A stretch of DNA of 64,000 nt from Pontederia crassipes (Eukaryota > Streptophyta > Magnoliopsida > Commelinales > Pontederiaceae). A program made the position numbers and the translations under genes. The notes under the pieces were generated by a model. That model did not search any database. It was not told the origin of the DNA and saw nothing but the letters and a program-made list of their open reading frames with translations. The stretch covers positions 69,648,139 through 69,712,138 of the forward strand of contig CM060196.1 in assembly GCA_030549335.1 (NCBI GenBank). The letters are read 5' to 3'. Positions 54,808-64,000 of this stretch are shown in pieces. The stretch's first letter is position 1. The number at the start of each line of letters is the position of its first letter.

Positions 54808-57800
54808 TCAGGGAACCCAGCCAAGCATGAAATTGTTCTCCCCTCCTGGGTTTCTGGGCATGGCTGCTTCGGCAGGAACAAACTGATGGTACCTGTTTAA
54901 TTGCAGAAGCACAACAGAGAATTGAGTTAACTGATTCATTTTGCAATCATATGAAGAACGAATAGATGAAAAATACAGACTAAATGAGTTGAATCGCTTG
55001 ATGTTGAATTCTACATATATAGGTAAATATATTGCTTGTCAGATGGGATATGATATTAATATCATACGTATTAATTGTCACATGTGCACCAGTTTCAGTA
55101 TAAGCTACCTACAAATCCCTTCTTGTATAACTTAAGTCAGTGGTTTGTTAAGATTAAGGAAAAGAACTTGCCCAATGTGGAGAGAGGGTTCGCAGTCCAC
55201 GCCACTGGACTGTGATGGTTGTAGAGGAAATGCATTGCCACCTACGACTCCATCGGAGCACCATGAAACTTGTAGGGCTCTGAAAGTTGCACCCTCTGCC
55301 TCAAGCTTTAGGGATAAAGCTTCTGAAGTCAATTGCAGTGGATGAAAGAAACAAGCATTAATGTTGTTACTGGGATGCTTTCAGGTTCCGAAACTGACCT
55401 TGTTCTTAAGCTGTTTGTTTACTTCTCCAAGATGACGCTCCTGCACAATTAAACTTGCAGAGTTGTATGAATATTGAAAATGAAAATTAAACTTCATGAA
55501 ACCATCAAACGAAAGCTCAGACAATATTCAATTTCTACCACTCATGAGCAACCTCAAATTTATATAAGTTGAATAAGCTTATGATGCCATTTTAACTAGT
55601 TTTAACAATCACAGTTAAATTTTTACTCAACAAATAAATGCACTTTATTCAAATCCTAAGTAGACTATAATTTAACATAATTCAAATTATGAACTGTTAT
55701 TTTCTACACAAGTCTTAGTTGTCTGTTGATGTTGGCGATCGATGGATCCTACATACTGCCATGTCATGATCTAAACCATTCAATCTATATGCTTTTATAA
55801 CACAATAATGAGCAAAAGATGTGAAAAAAGGTCCAAGTATGAGTTTTGGGCAGCATTGTACATATAAGTTAATTGGTTAGGAAGGAACGGTACCTTCTTC
55901 CTAAGTTCTTCCATCTGGTCCAGCATTATTTGAGTCTGCACAGGAAATAACAAATGTTGAGGCATGAATTCATAAATTGATTTAGAGTATCAATAATTAA
56001 GATGACTTGTGAAAAATATACTAGTCATATTCTTCCTCGATCCATATATTTTCCTAAGCTATCATGATTTGCAAAAAAAAAAAAAAAACACTAATTTGTT
56101 TTTATAGAATACATCACATACCAACGAAACATGAATCTATGCTCATTGAGTTTATGACATCCAGCGATATTTTTTTTGATTAATTAGACAGTTTAATCTC
56201 AAACTGAAACATGAAATGCTTTGCAAATTATAAGGGAAGTGAGATACTTGAACATACACAATTGACATTTGCATGAACAAATCCAGAAAAAAATAATGTC
56301 AAATATTAATTGCACTACCAAACTCCGCCTATGTTTTATAGCCGGTCCCAAGCCCGGATAAAGGAGGAGGGTTTTGTTAGGCCCCGACAGTCAGCGTAAA
56401 ACCCTATCGAATCTCATGAACATGAATCAACGAAGCATCGTATGATTCATGTAGCCGATCCTACCTAGTGGGATAAGACTTTGTTATTGTTGTTGTTGTA
56501 TTAATTGCACTACCAAGTAGAAACTCTCTGGAAAGAAAAGTTTAGGAGTTTTAGGACTACCTTTCTTTGCCTGGCCTGAGAGAGCGCAGATTCAAGTTGT
56601 CTTTCTAACTGTTGCAACTCTTTTACACTCAGAGGTCCAAGATCTTCACCAAGCAGATGCCTTCACAAAAAGCACACATCAGTTGTCTCTCTAATTATAG
56701 CCTTTCTAGTTATAAGTAAATCTTAAATCAAAGAAGAAGCAAATTCTGAAGGAAAAATGGACCTCTGAGATCGTTGCAAGGACTCAAACTTTGCCTTCAA
56801 CTTGGTCATTTCTTGGTACCAGTTCTGTGACAAAAGCGTCAAGGAAAAGAAGAGGATTAAAACCCTAATTCTCTCTCCCTTTCTCCATTCTTCTTGGCAG
56901 TCATTTCTCTGACTCCATTCTCAATCCCACTCACCCTCTCCATTCGGCTCACAGTACTGTCAGTCCTCCATGTCCGAAAACTACAGCTATTCTTGTTACA
57001 GGATCAAGCCATTTGTTATAGTTCAGGAGCCTCTTGGGCACCTCCCTTTTACTATCATTAAGTTGTGCATGTTTTACAATAAGCAGAATCATTTGTATAC
57101 CATGCACCAACTTAGAGCCATCCAATTTTAATATATGTAAAATAAAACGGCTTAACATACATATAAATCAGTATTCCAATGAGCATATGAACAAAAAGGA
57201 GACGCCATTAGCAATTAACTTGAACTCCCATAGGAACATATACTAGAGAGTAGGCAAGTTACAATTAATGAAATGTTAAGTTTTTAGATTATTCGTGAAT
57301 AAATTAGACTTGCAATCACCTAAATAGTTGCTACCGCTCCAAATTGTATTGATATTGTAAATTAGTTTTCTGACATGATACATTATAAAATAACAATTTG
57401 ATTTTTTTAGAAATTTACATTTACTCCCTGTTGCCTTATAGATCACTCTGAGCCCACATCAGATAACCCAATAAACTAATTACTTTGCAAGGATCTAAAC
57501 AAAAGTTCCCTTAATGATATATGATAGGTTTAAGAATAACTCCAAATCCAACTCCATAATAATTTATGGGATTAACCAATGACAATGGTTGACACCACTG
57601 AAAAGTCTTCAATAGGTGGATTTCCTTCATTTAGATAGGAAACTACCAATGACAAGGTATTCCTTTCTGGTGTATTTATTTTTTTAGGTCGAGATCCTCT
57701 ATAATGCATTTAATTATGTATTATCATTTCATTTCCTGATACATATGTGTTTCTACTGTACTCAAAAGTAGAAATTGTTACTACATTTTGAAGCTATTTG

Positions 57801-60800
57801 ATGCTATTAAATATTTAAAGTAGTTGATGCATTTGATGTTCACTGATGCTATTGTTAGCCTATGTTGCTTTTCTTGGCTATTCTTATATCCATGTTTTCT
57901 GTCCAAAATAAATTGCTGAATATAATAACTTAAAGTTTTCTTAGCTGGTTGCGATCAAACTTCCTCTTTTCATTTATCAAATCATTTTACCACTTGAAAT
58001 CTTTAACCGAAACAAAGTAAAAAAAAAATAATCGGAAAGTTACATAGGCAAACCTGAGTTTCCCGGTTAACAGGATTAGAATCTTGAAGTGTGTTGCAGC
58101 AACGTTGATATCGCTCTAACGTTTTATTAGTCCTGTATTATACACAGCTTATCTAAATTATAGAAGAACAATGTACTTAAAAAAGAAATTGCTCATATAT
58201 TGCCAATTCATTGTCATTAGAACAGAAAACTTACAGTAGCAAACACATTATTAATTGTACAAAATAGTGATCCCCAATACATTCAAGTGCAAATAAACAG
58301 AAATTTGTTACTTCATTGTGATATACAAGCATAATACCTAGTAGCAGAAAATTTACTATGCATTCCATATATCACAGAACAGTATCAAAATATCAAAGTA
58401 ATGATATAACAGAAAACTTAGTATGTTCTAGTGTTACATAAATGTTAGTTTGCCTTGATTCACAGCCAAATGTAGATAATTGCGCTATTGTACAATCATA
58501 ATTAGCACATACCAAATAACAGTCCAAAGAAGTATAATTTGCAAATATACTGGAACATGGAACTGGCAAACAAGTCCAGGAAATGTTGGTTCAAAGTATT
58601 AGTTTTGTATTGAATGAGTGAATTGCTAATAATCTTTTGGATACTAAGAACCTTAAGAAATTTTTGTTCGAACAATTAATTATTATGCTGTTAAATAAGG
58701 ATTTGTGCTTATGTATGATCAGCATCATTATATATGATTTATGCACAACATGCATTGATTAAATAATATAAAGATGGATATAGAAATATTACTTATAAAT
58801 ATTAGTCATTTGTTAATATGAGACAAAAAAAGATTTTTTTCTCAAGATTGTGCCTGAAGATAAATTTACCTTTGATAAAAAAACAAAAGAAGTCTTAGCT
58901 TAGATGAGAATTCAATCAGTCATTTCCTGGTTCAGAAATGCAACCTACATTTTCTAGCTCATAGTTTCATATTCATAGCTCATAGGTCATGTTATAGATT
59001 CATAGTGTCATTTGGACCATTTTCCCTCTTTGCTGGATACTTATATGGAATAAATGTAGGCAAGAAGGACTAAAAAAATCTTCAGATTATAATCTTATTC
59101 TGTCAAATAGAATGCACCAACCTAATCAATTGGATCAGGAACTCGCCATCCATTTCATTGTTCGATCAATTATTTTGACAGCATGAAAAACCAAAAACTC
59201 TTCCTAATATGAAAGTAGTTCAAACCAATAAACTGTTTTTGATCACTTTCTGATGAAATAATTCAGAGACATCAAACATAAGTTTTATAAATATCCTTGT
59301 TAATCACATGAATACAGGTGAAAAAAAATGACGAGCAACCACCAAAAATATCCAGATTTTAAGAATGAGGCTTTTCGTATGTTGTTTCCATGAGCACATT
59401 ATGGATAAATGCCTTTGAAAGAAAATCAGATTCAGTAGGCAACGAAAATGCCTTTGAAAGAAAATCTTGATATATACAAAGAAACAAAGCGTTCCAATAT
59501 TATTTAACATTTCAAAACTTATATATTAAGATATGGTTAACACATTATTCCTATTCGCTCAAATTAGTGTCCTCAGATTGAAGATTTCATGGAAACAGTT
59601 GTTTCTCCATAGACTGATGTACAATTGATCAATTGTGTATTCTTTATACAGAAGTTGAATTGTCAGCTTGCCCTCTCCTTGTAAGCTCCCAAAAAATAAA
59701 AATCATGCATGCCCCTTGCCTTGAAAAAAAATTAGATAAGCAAAAGGGAGCAGGTGATGTACCGAACAAGAGAAGAAAAGGCTCAAGAAAGTTCAATCGC
59801 ATAAGAAAAAACGAAAAAAAAAAAAAAGAAAGTTACTAGTATATTTCTGCATGTATATGTATACTGTTAGACTGCAAATCAGCAGCATCAAACCAAAATC
59901 TCTGATGCCAAAGGAAATTTTAAAGAGATCTGCAAAGACAAATCATAAGGTGCTCATTTGTCAGGATAAATGCCATAATAAACATAGATGTATTCTTGCA
60001 AAAAGAAAAAAAAAAGAAAAGAAAAAGAAAGAGTTGTGCAAAATCAACATTAGATGCTGTTATATATTTGTTTTTGGGAAAACACGGAAACATAAAATGA
60101 ATTGAGGCATCTACAGGTGACTGTTTACTAGCTAGACAGAAAAAATGAAACACCAGACTCCTTCTATGAATTATTCTTTATTTTTTGTTAAGCCAAAACG
60201 CCCAGCCAGCAGATACATAAAGAAGAAAACATAGTGATATCCAAGAACGATCGAGTTGGTTTCTTTGTGTGTGTGTTTGTGTGTGCGCACAGATCAAAAA
60301 CTGAAAGCTGAAAAAGTTGGATCCACAAGTGATCGATCGGTCAGAGAGTATGGCTCATTAGGGCTACAGACAAGAAGTCGCGACAGATGATATGCATCAT
60401 TTAAAGAGCAAAGGAAAAAAAAAGAAAAGAAAAACTTAGCCAAAATGATAGATCACCCTCACTACTAAATCTAATCTCAGTCTCTCTCTTCCACTTTGAG
60501 AGGTAAGAAGAAACGGGTAGGCAAATGAGTCAGCACAGGAAAAAGGCACCATCTTCATCCCTCCAATTTGCATGGAAATGGCAAAAATATAAGATCTCCT
60601 TAGATCTGTATCCATGACTTCTCCAAACTTAGCTCCAAAAGATTAACCAAAGGACATGTGAGCTCAAAAAAAGAAAGCTTCCCCACTTGCCTGTGTGGAT
60701 TCATCCCTTTCCTATGAAACCAGACCGCTTTGCTTGAACAATTAGGGAGTGCTTGCCAGTGACCAACTAGGTGACCAGGGAATTACGACAGACAGGCAGG

Positions 60801-61042
60801 GGAGAGAGATAGAGAGAGGAGTGCATAAGCATGTGTGTATATGGATATGGTTTTATGTACCCTGCACTGCCAAACTCGTAGAGTTTGCCGCGGCTGGAGA
60901 AGATGATGAGTGCAACCTCGGCGTCACAGAGTACAGAGAGCTCGTAGGCCTTCTTGAGAAGCCCATTCCTCCGCTTGGAGAAGGTCACCTGCCTGTTGAT
61001 CTTGTTCTCAATCCTCTTCAGCTCCACTCTTCCCCTCCCCAT
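54808..61042 (-). CDS. AGL6: AGL6-family MADS-box transcription factor (8 exons)
   Basis: I assembled CDS exons on the minus strand at 60861-61042, 58054-58132, 56763-56824, 56561-56660, 55894-55935, 55399-55440, 55172-55305 and 54808-54892. These total 726 nt, or 241 codons plus stop, the usual length for AGL6. Exon 1 encodes the 57-residue MADS DNA-binding and dimerisation domain ([20 protein letters not shown]..., [20 protein letters not shown]). Exons 2-6 encode the I region and coiled-coil K domain ([49 protein letters not shown]). Exons 7-8 give the AGL6 C-terminal motifs (DCEPSLHIG, then NNFMLGWVP). MADS proteins bind CArG boxes as dimers or tetramers. AGL6 members act in floral meristem and organ identity alongside SEPALLATA proteins. 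Intron 7 has a GC-AG boundary (ATTGG|GCAAGT). Intron 1 is 2.7 kb and otherwise unremarkable. The gene converges on the RING gene, with a partial duplicate downstream. Confidence 0.93.
55166..55171 (-). other. Non-canonical GC splice donor of AGL6 intron 7
   Basis: On the minus strand exon 7 ends CACATTGG and the intron begins GCAAGT. Only this boundary keeps the reading frame into exon 8 (GG + G, giving ...HIGYHQF), which matches the family's IGYHHQF. GCAAGT is the consensus of GC-AG introns. The same site is conserved in the partial copy at 49789-49794. Confidence 0.8.
56322..56499 (+). mobile_element. Au-like SINE
   Basis: The 178-bp insert contains TAGCCGGTCCCAAGCCCGGA followed by TAAAGGAGGAGGGTT. 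It ends in TAGTGGGATAAGACTTTGTT and (ATTGTTG)-type simple repeats, which is the 3' signature of plant Au SINEs. A perfect 17-bp target duplication ATTAATTGCACTACCAA flanks it (56305-56321 and 56500-56516). Copy A has this 17-mer once and no insert (near 51219-51235). It lies in the intron between exons 4 and 5 of the intact AGL6 gene. Confidence 0.93.
58133..60860 (-). other. AGL6 intron 1
   Basis: 2.73 kb between the MADS exon and exon 2, bounded by GTACAT (donor) and ...AATACAG (acceptor) on the minus strand. The right breakpoint of the segmental duplication (58164) lies about 30 bp inside its 3' end. MADS first introns often hold regulatory elements. I saw no clear CArG box, gene or transposon here. 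A-rich runs lie near 59815-59828 and 60000-60030. Confidence 0.75.
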
Positions 61043-61400
61043 GCTTCTGCTCAGAGAGAGAGAGAGAGAGATAATTCTACTGTCTCCTCTATGATCTATT
61101 CCTCCCTCTCTCTCCCTCCCTCGGTTGTTTTGTAGAGAGCTCCTGAGATGAGCTTGTGGGAGGAGAGAGAATATAATAATGGAGGGCCTTAGAGGTAGGG
61201 GAGAGAGGAAGAACTTAGAGGAGAAGAATATAAGAAAGGGGACAGGAAAGGGGCACAAGTACTGTTGCCATCCCTTTCTATTTTTTTGCGCAACAGTCTC
61301 AGCTGCTGGCTTAAATTCTTCAGCACTTCTCCCAGTTTGCCACAACACACCACTTACCTCCCCTTTTGTGTATTCTAATTAAAGTGGGCATATGGTAGTA
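61043..61400 (-). promoter_or_regulatory. AGL6 5' leader and proximal upstream region
   Basis: The region just upstream of the ATG carries a (GA/CT)n tract at 61052-61070, reading CTCTCTCT on the sense strand. A second CT-rich patch lies at 61105-61125. GA/CT tracts in MADS gene leaders are known binding sites for BPC/GAGA-type proteins; that role here is inferred. No convincing TATA box was pinned down. Confidence 0.5.
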
Positions 61401-62710
61401 GTAGTAACGATAGTAGCAAGAGAGAATAAGAAGCAACTCCTACTCCACAACCATTGCTGATAATTCCTTATACCGGATAAAGGAAACATGAACCAAAATG
61501 GCCACTCTATGCTGCATGTTCCCCCTCCCCATTCTAAATTAAAAACTCTCCTCCCTTGAGTAATTGTATCTATTGTCCAATTTATAAGATATATAACAGA
61601 TGAACTCTCATTTCATACGTATTATTCTCGTAACTAGAAGGATGAAGGGTACAGTAAAATATGCATGCACTTTTCTTAGTTTTTTTATTTTATGTGGTTT
61701 AGTGAAAATAATACGAGGGTGGGAAGAAAAAAAGCAAATTGGCACCTAGATATTGTTGCCCTTTCGAGTTTACTAGGTTCTGAGATGACAAGTAGGTTGT
61801 CATGTCCTATGCAACATGAGCAAGTAAAGAGGACGCGGTAGGAAAAAAAAAACTCCCTCCCACAGTGTTACGTGTCGACTGCTGTACACATTTTGTCTTG
61901 TCAGCAAACGGCCATCCAGCCATCCATTTCATCATCTGATTGTGGTCTATGTATCTGACCACTCTCACTCTCTCTCTCCCTCTGTGCGTATGTGGGTAAG
62001 AGCTAGTAATAAACAATGGCACTTTAACACTTGTTGTCACATAAGCTCCTCCTGGTTCCTAGGATCTATTACTGTCGACAGTACTGCTGATGTGCCTTCC
62101 CTAAAGAAACAACAGCCAACATTATCCTAATCCGTAGGATTACGTATTCAGATGCAACATGGTACATTATTCCGTGGGTTAAAGTGAAAAATAAATAAAT
62201 AAAAAAACAAGAGAATTTCACCACCATGTGGCTACTACGGAAAAGGCTACTTAATTAAGCTAAGCTTCTGACAGTACCAGAGAATGAGAGAAGAATTTAA
62301 TCATTTCGACACAAGGGATTTTTTAAGTTTTAACTTCATTTCGATCACTTGCACCACAAGTGCATGCGCAATTAATTAGCAAAGCAGCAGGCCAAAGCAT
62401 GATACAACAGCTGCCAAATGGAAGGTTAAGTGGTCTCCTGGATGACTGCCCTAATAGCGAGCTCTGGGGTCCATTGAGCCAAACTGCTGCAGAAGAGATT
62501 GCCCCAACTAGTGTATGAAGAATCCCTCATGGACCTTGCAATCAGAACTAGCTTAAAATACATATCATGTATTCACCAAAGTGTGCACAACACAATCTTC
62601 TCTCCACTCATTTCCCCCTAGGCTTGTACACAACAAGCCCTTGCTTTCTTTCCTTTGTCGAGTTCCCTTTTTGCAAAGCTTGGCCAAACCTTGCTCCACT
62701 TTGCATGCAG

Positions 62711-62745
<35 letters not shown>

Positions 62746-64000
62746 ACTCACTTTGTATCAAAGAAAGCCAAGGAATATATTATTTCACAGAAAAGAGAAA
62801 GGGGTAACTGGTAAAACCAGGATGCATAATTCTATTTTCCAAGTGTGAAAGTCCTTGCAAGAGAGAGAGAGAGACTTTTGTTGCCTACAAGGGCAAGTGA
62901 CAGTTGTGTGAAATGGAGTCGTCCAATTCCAGGTAGCCCCACTGTCCATTGCTGCAATTATAACAAGTAAGAGGAAGAATTGTCCTTTTCCCCTCAAGGA
63001 ATCCGTTCGCCATGACTTCTTTATTTATAAGCGTCATTTTCTTTGCTCTCTCATCATCTAACTTCCGTCGCTTTCTCCATTGCAGCAGGACCATTTGCTG
63101 CAGCAGACCTCCACTTTTAATTTTCTCCCTCACAAGTAACGGCAGATCATGCAATGCATTATTTCCTAAACGATATGTGCATTATTTCCTACACTATTCA
63201 TGTACAATACATACCATCGGTTGTGTATGTATACGTGATTCAGATTTTGAGCTAGAGCTTAGGGCGTTTCAGGTGTATATCCGATAGAAGAATAAAGTGG
63301 AGGGTGGAAATACCACCGCTGTGGTGTTGGCTTTTAGGCTTTGTGCGTACGTAGCCCTGTAGGTCTATCTGATTCCTGTGAGACGTTAGAGACAACTGGT
63401 GTAGTCATTCTCGTACGAGTTCGTCACAGACGATCCTGTGAGAGGCCCAACTCCATGTACAGAAGGAATCAGAGCTTTAAAGGCACGCCAGCCACAGCTA
63501 TGGTGGCCTCAGATCGATGGATACTGCTCACTACTGCGTTGTGGTGGTGGACTGGTGGACTGGTGGACTGGTTGATATCTCTATCAACCATCATCTCTTG
63601 TCTCACGTTGATCTCCTATATATATTTTTATCCCACTAGGAACTCTCAGTAGTTAATTCATAGTTACCCCTCCACAATCCACATATCAAGCGATAGCCCT
63701 CGTCTCTTACTGTCCTATCTCTCCTATCTTTTTGTTTTCTCGTGTTCTTGGATAGTAACGTATCTTTTACATATACTGCATGCATTAGCAAAGAAAATAT
63801 ACAACTGCATGGATGGCATAGGGTTACTTACGACTTAATTGATTAGTTAGAGGGGGAAATTTTGCTATGGGATAAAAAGTTGAGAGTCGGAGATGGAAAG
63901 CTTGAGACCTTGACACCATGAGTGGAGTGACAGTACAATATATAGGTAGCTTTAGCTGAGCATGTGGCCGTCAATTTTTGCAACCGTCCACATCCACAAA
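61401..64000. other. AGL6 upstream region, no other gene recognised
   Basis: No coding region with family resemblance. Features seen: a 43-C homopolymer at 62713-62755, a GA tract at 62861-62873, CT-rich text near 61962-61981 and GGACTGGTGGACTGGT short tandem repeats near 63550. It probably holds distal promoter elements of AGL6. Confidence 0.5.
62713..62755. repeat. Poly(C) tract of 43 bases
   Basis: Uninterrupted C run. The exact length is unreliable because such tracts are prone to sequencing and assembly error. On the opposite strand it is a G-run that could form quadruplex structure. Confidence 0.85.

Larger units (their letters stand above)
53033..58164. repeat. Proximal copy (B) of the AGL6 segmental duplication
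   Basis: Aligns with 42605-44493 plus 49563-52882. It contains exons 2-8 of the intact gene and its 3' flank. It carries an Au-like SINE (56322-56499) that copy A lacks, and lacks the copia and CACTA insertions of copy A. Confidence 0.95.

Noticed and set aside
60861..61042. SEPALLATA, SOC1 or other MADS clade instead of AGL6
   Set aside because: The MADS exon alone would not decide, but [26 protein letters not shown] and the NNFMLGWVP ending are AGL6-type.
62567..62848. Proline-run (or glycine-run) proteins
   Set aside because: Produced by translating the 43-C homopolymer. No start context or family support.

Overview
This is nuclear DNA from a flowering plant, most likely a monocot outside the grasses. 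Long AT-rich intergenic stretches are filled with plant transposons, while the single-exon genes are strongly GC-rich with G/C third positions (the TTG1-type gene, the RING gene and a captured AHL fragment). The C-terminus of the AGL6-type MADS protein is also typical of angiosperms. The species cannot be named from the sequence alone.

Layout. 0.2-9.7 kb is a minus-strand Ty3/gypsy-type element with very long LTRs, a dead interior and a nested solo LTR. 10.2-13.5 kb is a decayed hAT transposase gene. 13.5-14.6 kb is a Pack-MULE-like element carrying an AHL PPC-domain fragment, followed by a CACTA terminus. 16.6-18.3 kb is a relic of Ty1/copia pol. 19.8-24.1 kb is a probable Helitron holding a tandem duplication and long (ATT)n tracts. 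25.3-26.0 kb is a non-autonomous hAT element with a perfect 8-bp target duplication, ending 205 bp upstream of an intact TTG1/PAC1-type WD40 gene (26.2-27.3 kb). 27.3-41.6 kb is gene-poor, with a small Helitron candidate, a 1.45-kb fold-back element, a GC-rich insert between inverted repeats and a PIF/Harbinger MITE. 41.9-42.4 kb is an intact RING-H2 E3 ligase gene of the BRH1/RHA type.

The most interesting region is 42.6-61.0 kb. An AGL6-family MADS-box gene lies on the minus strand; I could assemble all eight coding exons (54808-61042, 241 codons plus stop). Everything from about 30 bp upstream of exon 2 to well past the stop codon is present twice in tandem. The distal copy (42605-52882) has exons 2-8 but no MADS exon, and its exon 2 has a 1-base frameshift. 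A young, apparently intact Ty1/copia element sits in its last intron. Between the copies is about 146 bp of filler that is nearly identical to 31334-31479, some 21 kb away, which suggests the duplication arose by template switching. After duplication the copies gained different insertions: a CACTA-type MITE and the copia element in the distal copy, and an Au-like SINE with a 17-bp target duplication in the proximal copy.

Functionally, TTG1 (epidermal and flavonoid regulation), AGL6 (floral meristem and organ identity) and the RING-H2 ligase are unrelated neighbours. The window's main interest is its structural history.
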